Shown piece after piece: positions 9,446 to 17,656 of a DNA stretch of 64,000 nucleotides. The number at the start of each line of letters is the position of its first letter. Positions within the stretch are counted from its first letter, which is position 1. The DNA lies in contig JAUXRX010000056.1 in assembly GCA_030681645.1 (NCBI GenBank), positions 412,824-476,823 on the forward strand, given 5' to 3'. The translations under genes and the position numbers were made by a program. A model generated the notes under the pieces. That model saw only the letters and a list, made by a program, of their open reading frames with translations, had not been told where the DNA came from and searched no databases. The stretch is from Archangium sp. GTDB lineage: Bacteria; Myxococcota; Myxococcia; Myxococcales; Myxococcaceae.

Positions 9446-11089
9446 ATGACGCGGCCCATGCTGTCGCGGCGTGACGTCATCGTTTCGTTTCTCGGCGCGG
9501 CCGCGCTGCAGTCGTGCCGCCGGCGAGCTGCTCCGCCTGAGGTGCCGGGTGTGCTCGTCGATCGGATTCACGAGATTGGCCACCTGCTGCGCCAGGGCGA
9601 GCTGCCGCGCGCGAGTGAAGACACTGCGAAGCTCGACTGCCTCGTCGTCGGTGCGGGCGCGGCCGGGTTGTCGGCGGCGTGGCGCTTGCGGGGCGCGGGG
9701 CTCGACTCGCTGCTCGTGGTGGAGGTCGACGACGTGCTCGGAGGAACCGCGCAGAGCGGCAAGAACGAGCGCTCGGCGTTTCCCTGGGGGGCTCACTACC
9801 TGCCTGCGCCCCTCACCAACGAGGGGCCGGTGCCGCGGCTGCTGCGCGAGCTGGGCGTCGTCACCGGCGTCGACGAGACGGGCGCTCCGACGTTCGCCGA
9901 AGAGGTGCTCATTCACGAGCCGGAGGAGCGCGTCTTCTTCAAGGGCCATTGGTACGAGGGCCTCTACGTGCGCGCGGGCGCGTCGGCGGAAGATCTCGCG
10001 CAGCTCCATCGCTTCGAGGCCGTGACCGGCGCGCTCGCGGCCGCTCGTGATGGCCAGGGACGCAAGGCGTTCGCCGTGCCCATCGAGACCGGCAGCGATG
10101 ACGCCGAGTGGACCCAGCTCGATCGCCTCAGCATGGCCGACTGGCTCACGCGCGAAGGCTTCACTTCTCCGAGGCTCACCTGGCTCGTCGACTACGCCTG
10201 CCGCGATGACTACGGCGCCACCGCCCAGCACGTCAGCGCGTGGGCGGGGCTCTGGTACTTCTGCGCGCGGCAGACTGGGGAGGAGAAGAACGATGGCTAC
10301 CTCTCGTGGCCCGAGGGCAACGGGAAGCTGATCGCCCAGCTGGCGAAGAGCGTGGGCGCCGAGCGGCTGCGCAAGAACGTCCTCATTCACACGGTGGAAG
10401 AGACGTCGGGCGGCTGGCACGCGCACGGCATCGACGCGAAGACCCGCGCGCCGGTGCGGTACTTCGCCCGGCAGGTGGTGCTCTCGACGCCGCGGCACGT
10501 CGCTGGGCGCATCCTCTCGGCGTGGCGGACCGCTCGGCCGAAGTTCCTCGACGCGTTCGTCAGCGGGCCGTGGGTGGTGGCGAACCTGACGCTGTCGGAG
10601 AAGCCGAAAGGGCGGGGCTTCCCGCTCGCGTGGGACAACGTGCTCTACGACTCGAAGTCGCTGGGCTACGTGATGGCCTCGCACCAGTCGATGCGCGCGA
10701 GCGCGGTGGGGCCCGCGGTGGCCACCTGGTACTACCCGCTGGCCGACGGCGACGTGGCCGCCGAGCGGAAGCGGCTGCTGGGCACCACCTACGAAGACTG
10801 GCGGGCCATCATCCTCGCGGACCTGCTGCCCGCACACTTCGGTCTCGAGCAGCAGCTCGAGCGTATCGAGGTGATGCGCTGGGGCCACGCGATGGTGCGG
10901 CCGGTGCCGGGCCTCATCTGGGGCGAGGCGCGGCGCGAGGCGCAGGTGCCGCTCGGGCAGGGCTCGCTCCACTTCGCACACTCGGACCTGGGTGGCCTGG
11001 CGCTCTTCGAAGAGGCGAACTGGCACGGGGTGCGGGCGGCGGAGGCGGTGCTCGCCGGGCTGGGCCAGACCTCCCCGTCCTGGCTGTGA
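9446..11089 (+). CDS. Tat-exported FAD-dependent oxidoreductase lipoprotein
   Basis: A 547-residue protein. The N-terminus MTRPMLSRRDVIVSF has twin arginines at R8-R9, a hydrophobic stretch and a lipobox LQSC at 21-24, so it should be exported folded with its cofactor and lipid-anchored. The GAGAAG dinucleotide-binding loop at 69-74, followed by a V-V-E-V-D strand end and L-G-G-T-A, marks an FAD-binding amine-oxidase or phytoene-desaturase-like fold. The substrate is not evident. The ATG at 9446 follows GAAGGGGA. The frame also extends upstream through the satellite, but that stretch is low complexity. It lies 84 bp upstream of the hybrid kinase, probably in one transcript. Confidence 0.75.
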   Translation: MTRPMLSRRDVIVSFLGAAALQSCRRRAAPPEVPGVLVDRIHEIGHLLRQGELPRASEDTAKLDCLVVGAGAAGLSAAWRLRGAGLDSLLVVEVDDVLGGTAQSGKNERSAFPWGAHYLPAPLTNEGPVPRLLRELGVVTGVDETGAPTFAEEVLIHEPEERVFFKGHWYEGLYVRAGASAEDLAQLHRFEAVTGALAAARDGQGRKAFAVPIETGSDDAEWTQLDRLSMADWLTREGFTSPRLTWLVDYACRDDYGATAQHVSAWAGLWYFCARQTGEEKNDGYLSWPEGNGKLIAQLAKSVGAERLRKNVLIHTVEETSGGWHAHGIDAKTRAPVRYFARQVVLSTPRHVAGRILSAWRTARPKFLDAFVSGPWVVANLTLSEKPKGRGFPLAWDNVLYDSKSLGYVMASHQSMRASAVGPAVATWYYPLADGDVAAERKRLLGTTYEDWRAIILADLLPAHFGLEQQLERIEVMRWGHAMVRPVPGLIWGEARREAQVPLGQGSLHFAHSDLGGLALFEEANWHGVRAAEAVLAGLGQTSPSWL

Positions 11090-11173
11090 GCGAGACAGGT
11101 GTTCCTCACCAGACTGAGGGATGACGAGCGCCCGGCCGGGTGCTTCAGTCCGGTGGCGCAGCACGGAGGTTGG

Positions 11174-13531
11174 ATGTCGGATGCACCCCAAGACGAAGCC
11201 GCGCGTCCCTTCGACGACGCCGCCTTTCGCACCCTGGCTGAGTTCTCGCGCGATGCACTCATCGCGCACCGCGCCGGGAAGATTCTCTGGGCCAATGACG
11301 CAGCGGCGAAGCTGACGGGCCTGCCGTCCGGCGCGGCGATGGTCGGCCGCGCGCTGCTGAGCTTCGTGGCGCCCGAGAAGATCGAGCTGGTCAAGGCGCG
11401 GCTCCAGACCATGCTGGACGGCCAGAGCGTGCCGATCACGCAGTACGACCTCATCACCATCGCCGGCGAGCGCGTGCCGGTGGAGGTGACGTCCTCTCCG
11501 ATGGGTGACGGCGTGCTCCTCGCCGCGGGGAGAGACCTGCGGCCCCGGCTCAAGGCCGAGCAGGAACGGCGCACGGCAGAGGCCAGGGCGCGGGCCTTCT
11601 TCGACGCCACCACCGAGGCGATGGGCATCTCGCGGCAGGGGCTCCACGTCGAGGTGAACGCCGCGTACGCGAAGCTGTTCGGCTACGCCGCTCCGTCAGA
11701 CTTGGTGGGGCTGCCCATCTTCGACCTGCTCGACGAGTCTGAGCATCCCCGCGTGGCCGAGCTGGTGCGGCGAAGAGCCAGGGGCGACCCCACGCCCAGC
11801 ACCTACCCGGTGATGGGGAAGCGTCGCGACGGCTCGACGTTCCAACTCGAGGTGCAGGCGTCGGGCTACCCCGACGGGGAGATCACCACCACCGTGGTGG
11901 TGATGCGCGACGTCACGGCGCAGCGCGCGTTCGAGGCGAAGCTCGCGGCGAGCGAGCAGCGGCACCGCGAGCTGTTTCAGCAGGTGCCGGTGGGCGTCTG
12001 GGAGCTCGACCTCTCGGGCACCCGGCGCATCGTCGACGGGCTGCGCGCCGCGGGCATGGTCGACAGCGAGCAACACTTCGCAGCGCACCCCGCCGACGTG
12101 CTCCGCTGCCTGGCTGCGATTCGGGTGTTGTCCGTCAACCAGGTGGCCTGCGCGCTCGCCGGCGCGAAGGACCCCGCCGAGCTGCTGGCGAACCTGAAGC
12201 GCTTCATCCTCCCCGAGTCGATCCCCGAGCTGACCCTCGCGCTCGCCCAGTTCGTCGAGGGCCGGCGGGTGGTGACGACCGAGGGGTGGGCCTCGACGCT
12301 GGGGGGCGCGCGGCGCTGGGTCTCGTTGCGCGCGACGCCGGTGGGTGGCCACGAAGACGACTGGGCGCGGGTGCTGGTCACCACCGCCGACATGACCGAG
12401 CGCTGGACCGCCCGGGAAGAGAAGGAGCTGCTGCAGGAACAGCTGCGGCACGCGGAGAAGCTCGAGGCCATCGGCCGGCTCGCGGGCGGCGTGGCCCACG
12501 ACTTCAACAACCTGCTGGCGGCCATCTTGAGCAGCGCCGAGGTGTCGCTCGACGAAGCGCCGCCCGCCTCGCCCCTGCACGAGAGCCTCTCGCTCATTCG
12601 GGAGGCCTCGCTGCGCGCGAGGGACCTGGTGCAGCAGATCCTCACCTTCGGCCGGAAGGACAAGCCGCGGCACATGCCCCTCGACCTCTCCGAGACGGTC
12701 ACCCAGGCGCTCGGGCTGGCGCGGGCGGCGATCGCCTCGACCATTCAGCTCGAGGTCGCGGTGGCGCCCCACGTCGGCACGGTGATGGCGGACAGGACGC
12801 AGGTGCACCAGGTGGTGCTCAACCTCGTGTCCAACGCGCGCGACGCGGTGAAGCCGACCGGCCGCATCACCATCGGGCTCCAACGGGTGCACTCGGCGGA
12901 AGGTCACCCCGAGGCGCGACTGCGGGTGAAGGACGACGGCGTGGGCATGGACGAAGCCTTGCGGGCGCGCCTCTTCGAGCCGTACCTGACCACGAAGGCG
13001 CACGGTCACGGCCTGGGGCTGGCGGTGGTGCACGGCATCGTCGCCACCACCGGCGGGCGCATCCAGGTCGAGAGCGCGGTGGGCCAGGGCACCTGCATCG
13101 ACGTCTTCTTCCCCCTGACCGAGAGCCCGAGCCCCCAGCTCGCGCCGAGCGAAGGCACCGGGCGCACCAACCTGCGCGTGCTGCTGGTGGACGATCAGCC
13201 GCTGGTGCGCGCGGGGCTGAAGCGGCTCCTGGTGGCGATGGGCCACCGCGTGACCGAAGCGGGTGATGGCCAGGAAGCGCTGGAGTGCGTTCGTGCCACG
13301 CCCGGTGACTTCGAGCTGATCATTTCCGACCAGACGATGCCGCGCCTGTCGGGCCTCGAGCTGGCGCGCTCGCTGCGCACCGAGGGGCTGACCACGCCCA
13401 TCATCCTCTGCAGCGGGTTCAGCGAGGCGCTCAACGAGGCCAACGCGCTGGCGATGGGCGTGTCGGGGGTGTTGGCCAAGCCCGTCGACAGGGACTCGAT
13501 GGCTGCGGCGGTGCGGCGCGCAGTCGGATAG
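11174..13531 (+). CDS. PAS-rich hybrid sensor histidine kinase
   Basis: A 785-residue cytosolic protein. Two or three PAS domains span about residues 15-400. They are followed by HisKA with H442 in AGGVAHDFNN, a HATPase with N-box NLVSNARDA, DDGVGM and GHGLGLAVV, and a C-terminal receiver with acceptor D719 in IISDQTMP. The HDFNN-type H-box belongs to the NtrB-like subgroup. The ATG at 11174 has GGAGG five bases upstream; a GTG at 11099 lacks such a site. No transmembrane segment is seen, so the signal is probably cytosolic (redox, small ligand or protein). It lies 9 bp upstream of the pilin-like lipoprotein gene and may share its transcript. Confidence 0.9.
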   Translation: MSDAPQDEAARPFDDAAFRTLAEFSRDALIAHRAGKILWANDAAAKLTGLPSGAAMVGRALLSFVAPEKIELVKARLQTMLDGQSVPITQYDLITIAGERVPVEVTSSPMGDGVLLAAGRDLRPRLKAEQERRTAEARARAFFDATTEAMGISRQGLHVEVNAAYAKLFGYAAPSDLVGLPIFDLLDESEHPRVAELVRRRARGDPTPSTYPVMGKRRDGSTFQLEVQASGYPDGEITTTVVVMRDVTAQRAFEAKLAASEQRHRELFQQVPVGVWELDLSGTRRIVDGLRAAGMVDSEQHFAAHPADVLRCLAAIRVLSVNQVACALAGAKDPAELLANLKRFILPESIPELTLALAQFVEGRRVVTTEGWASTLGGARRWVSLRATPVGGHEDDWARVLVTTADMTERWTAREEKELLQEQLRHAEKLEAIGRLAGGVAHDFNNLLAAILSSAEVSLDEAPPASPLHESLSLIREASLRARDLVQQILTFGRKDKPRHMPLDLSETVTQALGLARAAIASTIQLEVAVAPHVGTVMADRTQVHQVVLNLVSNARDAVKPTGRITIGLQRVHSAEGHPEARLRVKDDGVGMDEALRARLFEPYLTTKAHGHGLGLAVVHGIVATTGGRIQVESAVGQGTCIDVFFPLTESPSPQLAPSEGTGRTNLRVLLVDDQPLVRAGLKRLLVAMGHRVTEAGDGQEALECVRATPGDFELIISDQTMPRLSGLELARSLRTEGLTTPIILCSGFSEALNEANALAMGVSGVLAKPVDRDSMAAAVRRAVG

Positions 13532-13540
13532 AGGACTCAC

Positions 13541-14044
13541 GTGCGCAACGTGGTCTGGCTCCTGCTGCTGACGGGCTGCAACCTGGTGAAGGGGCTGCCG
13601 AAGGACCACGAGTGCCGCTCGGCCCTGCGGACCATCGTGGGGCTGCAGTTCGCCTACTTCTCCGAGCACCAGAAGTACTCGGTGCACCCGGTGGAGATCG
13701 GCTTCGCCCCCTCGCAGGGCAACCGCTACCTCTACCTCTTCTCCAGCGAAGGTCAGCTCACCCGCCGGGACGAGCTGGCCTCGCCTCCGCTGGGTGAATC
13801 GGTGGGCTACGGCCCCGACTCGAAGCGGCGCCCGGTTCTGCTCGAGGACCTGCTGGCGAAGCTGCCGCCCGAGCTGCGCGCGACCACGGGGCTGGCGGGC
13901 ACCTGCCCGGCCTGCGACGTCACCATCGCCTGCGTGGGCAACCTCGACGACGACGCCGACGTCGACGTGTGGACCATCTCCACCAAGGACCGGCCCGAAG
14001 CGGCGCGCGGTACCCCGATTCACCACCTGAAGGATCTGCCGTGA
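13541..14044 (+). CDS. Small lipoprotein, pilin-like helical region
   Basis: A 167-residue protein with a lipobox ending at C13 (LLLLTGC). The region after it, ALRTIVGLQFAYFSEHQKYS, resembles the amphipathic N-terminal helix and first loop of type II/IV pseudopilins that begin with periodic hydrophobics and then Y-F-x-x-x-x-K-Y. The C-terminal part has a CPAC pair and an Asp-rich DDDADVD stretch typical of calcium-binding pseudopilin loops. The family is uncertain. The gene ends in a GTGA overlap with the cytochrome-like gene. The GTG start follows GAGGACTCAC. Confidence 0.6.
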   Translation: MRNVVWLLLLTGCNLVKGLPKDHECRSALRTIVGLQFAYFSEHQKYSVHPVEIGFAPSQGNRYLYLFSSEGQLTRRDELASPPLGESVGYGPDSKRRPVLLEDLLAKLPPELRATTGLAGTCPACDVTIACVGNLDDDADVDVWTISTKDRPEAARGTPIHHLKDLP

Positions 14045-14535
14045 GAGCTCTGTTCTGCGCGTCGCTCGTGTTGCTGGCCTGTCCTCGAGCGCCGGTGGCC
14101 CCGGCGGTGATCGACGCGGGGCCGCCCCCTGACGACTGCACGTTCGACACGGTGCTGGTGCCGGGCGTGCCGGGGAGCCCCGGTCACCTCATCGCCTCGG
14201 AGCTCAACCCGAACGGCGCCAGCGAGCTGGCCACGCTGATGCGCACCATGGTGGCCGACTGGAAGGACGCCCGGCAGAAGCTCGGGGCCGACGCGGGCGT
14301 GACGGCGGCGCGCCTGCCCACGCACCGGAAGATCCGCTGCAGCTGGCCCACCGCGGCCGCCGACCGCAACCCGACCTTCGATGGCTTCGCCGTGCACTAC
14401 CTCGAGAAGGTGAAGGCCTTCGACGCGAAGCCTTCGCGCGAGACGTACGAAGGCGTGCTCGACGGCTGCAAGGCGTGCCACGAGGTGTCGTGCGGCGGGC
14501 CGCTCGAGCTCATCGAGGGCATGCGCTGGAAGTAG
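14041..14535 (+). CDS. Cytochrome c'-like heme lipoprotein
   Basis: A 164-residue protein. The signal peptide has LVLLAC with C14 as the likely lipidation site. The only heme motif is CKACH at C143, C146 and H147, close to the C-terminus. That placement, with a mainly helical body, fits class II cytochromes c (cytochrome c' or c-556), whose heme is bound on the last helix. Role: periplasmic electron transfer or NO/CO-type ligand binding (inferred from family). It overlaps the upstream lipoprotein by 4 bp and is 171 bp upstream of an outer-membrane barrel gene. Sequence between the lipobox and the heme helix is not strongly conserved, so the class assignment rests on CXXCH position. Confidence 0.65.
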   Translation: MRALFCASLVLLACPRAPVAPAVIDAGPPPDDCTFDTVLVPGVPGSPGHLIASELNPNGASELATLMRTMVADWKDARQKLGADAGVTAARLPTHRKIRCSWPTAAADRNPTFDGFAVHYLEKVKAFDAKPSRETYEGVLDGCKACHEVSCGGPLELIEGMRWK

Positions 14536-14542
14536 CCCGAGA

Positions 14543-14565
14543 GGGTGTTTCAGACCGGAACACCC
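14543..14565. repeat. 7-bp inverted repeat
   Basis: Arms GGGTGTT and AACACCC flank a 9-nt loop just after the cytochrome-like gene. There is no T-tract, so terminator or attenuator function is only possible. Confidence 0.35.
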
Positions 14566-14706
14566 AGAAACACCGGGCTGGGACACCCGTCGAACGCCGG
14601 GGGACGGCAACCCCGCGGGGCGAGGTGCTGCGCGCGAATGCTGCGCACCTGGCTGCGACACCATGACGCAGCGAAGGGGCCGCCGAGCCGTGGCATCAAC
14701 CGCGCA

Positions 14707-15615
14707 ATGGAACAGCGTGTGTGGCGCCTTCTTCCCCTCGTGGTCGTGCTCGCGTCAGGCGCCGCGCAAGCGGCGGCGTGCTGCATGTCGGCCTCGGTGG
14801 TGGGCAGTGGCCGGCTGGTGGTGTGGGAAGACGCGGCCGCGGGGCTGGCCACCTCGTGGAGTCACGGCGCGGGGCGCTTCGACACCGCGGGGCGCTTTCG
14901 CGGCTTCAGCGCGGGGCTGCTGGAAGACGAGCTGCGCGTCGAGGCCTGGGCGATCGTGCGCCTGGCAGAGCGATGGCAGGTGTCGGCGCGCGTCCCGTGG
15001 GTGACGGGCGTGCGCGCGTCGCCCGATGGCACCAGCGCGATCGGCACCGGCATCGGCGACGTGTCGGCGGCGGCGCGCTTCGAGGCGATCGGCCTGGGTG
15101 AATACGAGTGGGTGCCGGGCCTCGCGGTGCTGGCGCAGGTGGTGGGCCCGACGGGACGCAGGCCCGAGCAGGCGACCGATGCGCTGGGCGCGTCGGCCAC
15201 GGGGCGGGGCGCGTTCGCGGTGAGCCTGGGCGTGGCGGCCGAGGTGACGCAGCTGCCGTGGTTCGTGCGGCTCGACGTCGCGGGCGTGTACACGGCGCCC
15301 TTCGTTCGCGCGGACACGCGCCAGGTGCAGCACTTCGGGCCCGGCGTGCAGGTGGGGGTCTCGGGCGGGCGCGAGCTGTTCGGCGAGCGGCTGGTGGTGG
15401 CGCTGTCGCTGCGGCTCGAGCACGAGTTCCCGCTCTGGCTCGACGGGGAGACGGTGCTCGAGTCGGAGTCGACGGGCCTCACCCCCGCGGTGTCGGCGAG
15501 CTTCAAGCTCACCTCGCACTGGATGCTGACGGGCGCGGTGAGCGCGGACGTGCTCGGCCAGAACCGGGCGGAGCGCGTGGCCTTCAACCTGGGAGTGCGA
15601 CATGGCTTCTTCTAA
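14707..15615 (+). CDS. Predicted outer-membrane beta-barrel protein
   Basis: A 302-residue protein with a signal peptide ending in AQAAA, followed at once by a C-C-M cluster. The mature part alternates hydrophobic and polar residues in strands with aromatic girdle residues and ends ...VAFNLGVRHGFF, a terminal aromatic typical of outer-membrane barrels. The size fits a 12-16-strand channel. It overlaps the thioredoxin-like gene by 14 bp and so is coupled to it. The immediate post-signal CCM could bind copper, but that is speculative. The ATG at 14707 was chosen because the upstream 54 codons have no signal-like character. Confidence 0.65.
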   Translation: MEQRVWRLLPLVVVLASGAAQAAACCMSASVVGSGRLVVWEDAAAGLATSWSHGAGRFDTAGRFRGFSAGLLEDELRVEAWAIVRLAERWQVSARVPWVTGVRASPDGTSAIGTGIGDVSAAARFEAIGLGEYEWVPGLAVLAQVVGPTGRRPEQATDALGASATGRGAFAVSLGVAAEVTQLPWFVRLDVAGVYTAPFVRADTRQVQHFGPGVQVGVSGGRELFGERLVVALSLRLEHEFPLWLDGETVLESESTGLTPAVSASFKLTSHWMLTGAVSADVLGQNRAERVAFNLGVRHGFF

Positions 15616-16291
15616 TGGTCTCCCTTTCCCTGAGAGGGAGAGGGCGGTCTCCGGGCTGCTCCTCGCCACGCTGCTCACGGCCTGCGCGCCCCGCGTGGCG
15701 GCGCTGCCGCTGGCCGAGCTCGCGCTGCAACCCACCCGCGGCGAGCCCGTCTCGGTGACGCAGCTGCTCTCGCGCGCCGACGCGACGGTCTTCGTCTTCT
15801 GGTCCGCGGGCTGTCCGTGCGTGCGCCGCTATCAGGCCCGCGTCGACGCGCTCGCCGCCGAGTGGTCGAGCCGGGGCGTGGCGGTCATCGAGGTGTCGAG
15901 CAACGCAGGCGAGAGCCTGGAATCCCTGCGCGAAGCCGAGCGCCTGCGCAGCCTGGTGCGGCCGCTGTGGCGCGACGAAGGTGGCCTGCTCGCGCGGCAG
16001 CTCGACGCGCGCTCGACGCCGACGGTGGTGCTGCTGCGCCGCGACGGCCAGGTGCTCTACCGAGGCTGGCTCGACAACGAGCGGCAGCCCGGTGAGGCCG
16101 GCCGGGAGCCGTGGCTCGAGCTCGCGCTGCAGCGCTTCGTCGCCCCGGGGGGCCGGCCCGCGCTGGCGAAGTCGCCGACCTGGGGCTGCACCATCACCCG
16201 CTCGCTCACGCCTTCCGTTGCACCGCAGTGCCATGTCCCCTCGCCCGAGGTCGCTTCCTCGGGCGCAGATTCCCCCGGAGGTTCGCCGTGA
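15602..16291 (+). CDS. Thioredoxin-like (TlpA/redoxin) lipoprotein with CPC motif
   Basis: A 229-residue protein whose lipobox TLLTAC ends at C28. A thioredoxin-fold strand, V-F-V-F-W-S-A-G, leads into C71-P-C73, where TlpA proteins have CxxC. The cis-Pro region is present as S-T-P-T-V-V-L-L. The CXC spacing is unusual and may alter redox potential. The C-terminal ~35 residues are Pro/Ser-rich. The n-region of the signal peptide (residues 6-14) is encoded by a family A-like repeat (15619-15650). Family function: thiol-disulfide reduction in the periplasm, often for cytochrome c or copper-protein assembly, which suits the heme and FixH-like neighbours. Confidence 0.75.
   Translation: MASSNGLPFPERERAVSGLLLATLLTACAPRVAALPLAELALQPTRGEPVSVTQLLSRADATVFVFWSAGCPCVRRYQARVDALAAEWSSRGVAVIEVSSNAGESLESLREAERLRSLVRPLWRDEGGLLARQLDARSTPTVVLLRRDGQVLYRGWLDNERQPGEAGREPWLELALQRFVAPGGRPALAKSPTWGCTITRSLTPSVAPQCHVPSPEVASSGADSPGGSP
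15619..15650. repeat. Family A-like repeat inside a coding region
   Basis: TCTCCCTTTCCCTGAGAGGG and the adjoining bases form CTCCCT...AGGGAG arms resembling family A. The copy lies within codons 6-16 of the thioredoxin-like gene and encodes its signal-peptide n-region. Confidence 0.55.
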
Positions 16292-17067
16292 AGCTCTCAT
16301 TCGTGCCCGTGCTCCTTTCTCTCGTGCTGCTCGCCTGCGGGCCGGCCCAGACCGCCCCCCCGGTGGTGAAGCCGACGCAGCTGGCGGTGGCTTCGGCCGG
16401 CGCGGTGAGCGTGGAGCTGTTGACCTTCAGCCCGCTGGTGGTCGGACAGAACCGGGTCTTCTACCGGGTGACGCGCGACGGGGCGCCGGTCGCCCACGCC
16501 GAGGTGGTGCAGCGGCCGGTGATGCAGATGACGTCGATGAAGCACGGCTGCCCGGTGCGGAACCCGGACCCCGCCCCGGACGCGGACGGGCTGCAGGAAG
16601 GGCTGATCATCTTCACCATGCCGGGCTCCGAGCTGGAGCAGTGGACGCTGGGGGTCGACGTCGGGCTGGAGCCCGGCGTGTCGGAGCGGGTGAACTTCGG
16701 CCCGCTGAGCGTCGGCGACTCGCTGATGAAGAAGGTGCTGACGCGCGAGGGCAAGAAGATCGTGCTCACCCTGGGCTACCCCGACGCGCCGCACGTCGGC
16801 TCGAACCCGGTGGTGGTGTCGGCGCACCAGGCGAAGGACGCGATGATGATGGAGTTCGTCACGGTGGACGACCTCGTGTTCACCCTGACGCCCGAGATGC
16901 CGAGCATGGGCCACGGCGCCGCGGGCAGCGTGAACCCGGAGCGCGGTGAAGACGGGCTCTACCGGGGCAGCGTGGTGTTCAGCATGGCGGGTGACTGGGT
17001 GGTGCACCTGGGCGTGGCCGCGAACGACGCGGTGCTGGGCACCTTCGACTTCTCGCTCGATCTCTGA
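16288..17067 (+). CDS. FixH/YtkA-like lipoprotein
   Basis: A 259-residue protein whose lipobox LVLLAC ends at C17. Two Ig-like halves each have a Met/His cluster: M-Q-M-T-S-M-K-H-G in the first and M-P-S-M-G-H-G in the second. This M-x-x-M-x-H arrangement is the pattern of FixH/YtkA-type and related copper-binding periplasmic domains. The inferred role is metal handling for oxidase or cytochrome assembly. The GTG at 16288 has GGAGG six bases upstream and overlaps the previous stop (GTGA). It is the last gene of the chain and converges on regA across family A copy A3. Confidence 0.65.
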   Translation: MKLSFVPVLLSLVLLACGPAQTAPPVVKPTQLAVASAGAVSVELLTFSPLVVGQNRVFYRVTRDGAPVAHAEVVQRPVMQMTSMKHGCPVRNPDPAPDADGLQEGLIIFTMPGSELEQWTLGVDVGLEPGVSERVNFGPLSVGDSLMKKVLTREGKKIVLTLGYPDAPHVGSNPVVVSAHQAKDAMMMEFVTVDDLVFTLTPEMPSMGHGAAGSVNPERGEDGLYRGSVVFSMAGDWVVHLGVAANDAVLGTFDFSLDL

Positions 17068-17080
17068 AGGCGGACGGAGG

Positions 17081-17123
17081 CCCCTCACCCCGGCCCTCTC
17101 CCCGCTGCGCAGGGAGAGGGAGG
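17081..17123. repeat. Family A palindromic repeat, copy A3
   Basis: Nearly identical to A2, including CCTCTCCC and GGGAGAGG arms and the CGCTGCGCA loop. It fills the convergent gap between the FixH-like gene and regA. Confidence 0.8.
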
Positions 17124-17125
17124 AT

Positions 17126-17656
17126 TCACTTCTGCGGCGGGTATTTCTGCAGCTTGCGCTGCAACGAGCGGCGGTGAATTCCCAGGCGGCGCGCGGCCTC
17201 GGACACGTTGTCGGCGCAGTCGGCCAGCACCCGGTGAATGTATTCCCACTCGGCGCGCGCCAGTGACGGCGTCTCGCCCAGCACCAACGGCTCGTCGGAC
17301 TGACCGAGGAGCGCGCGCAGCACCTCGTCGGCGTCGGCGGGCTTGGTGAGGTACGCGGTCGCGCCCCGCTTCGTCGCTTCGACCGCGGTGGGAATGCTGC
17401 CGTAGCCCGTGAGCATCACCACCCGCGTGTTCGGGTCGCGTTCGCGCAGCGCCTGCAACAGCTCGAGCCCGCTCCGCCCCGGCATGCGCAGGTCGATGAC
17501 CGCGTACTCGGGCGCCTCGGTCAGCCCGGCCATCGCCGCCTCGGCGTCGGCGGCGAGCGTCACCACGAAGCCCCGCTCCTCCATCGCGCGGCCCAGGCGC
17601 ACACGGAAGGGCTCGTCGTCGTCCACCACCAGCAGCGTCGGTGCGTCGGGGTTCAT
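17126..17656 (-). CDS. regA: RegA/PrrA-type redox response regulator
   Basis: A 176-residue protein. The receiver has acidic D12-D13-D14, phospho-acceptor D55 in VIDLRMPG, a T in LTGYGS and K in LTKPA. The C-terminal Fis-like helix-turn-helix, N-V-S-E-A-A-R-R-L-G-I-H-R-R-S-L-Q-R-K-L (about 149-168), is the characteristic short DNA-binding domain of the RegA/PrrA/ActR/RoxR family. Family role: global regulation by redox state of respiration and electron-transfer genes. Its ATG overlaps the regB stop (ATGA). It lies back to back, tail to tail, with the redox lipoprotein operon and is a natural candidate for its regulator. Confidence 0.9.
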   Translation of the reverse strand: MNPDAPTLLVVDDDEPFRVRLGRAMEERGFVVTLAADAEAAMAGLTEAPEYAVIDLRMPGRSGLELLQALRERDPNTRVVMLTGYGSIPTAVEATKRGATAYLTKPADADEVLRALLGQSDEPLVLGETPSLARAEWEYIHRVLADCADNVSEAARRLGIHRRSLQRKLQKYPPQK

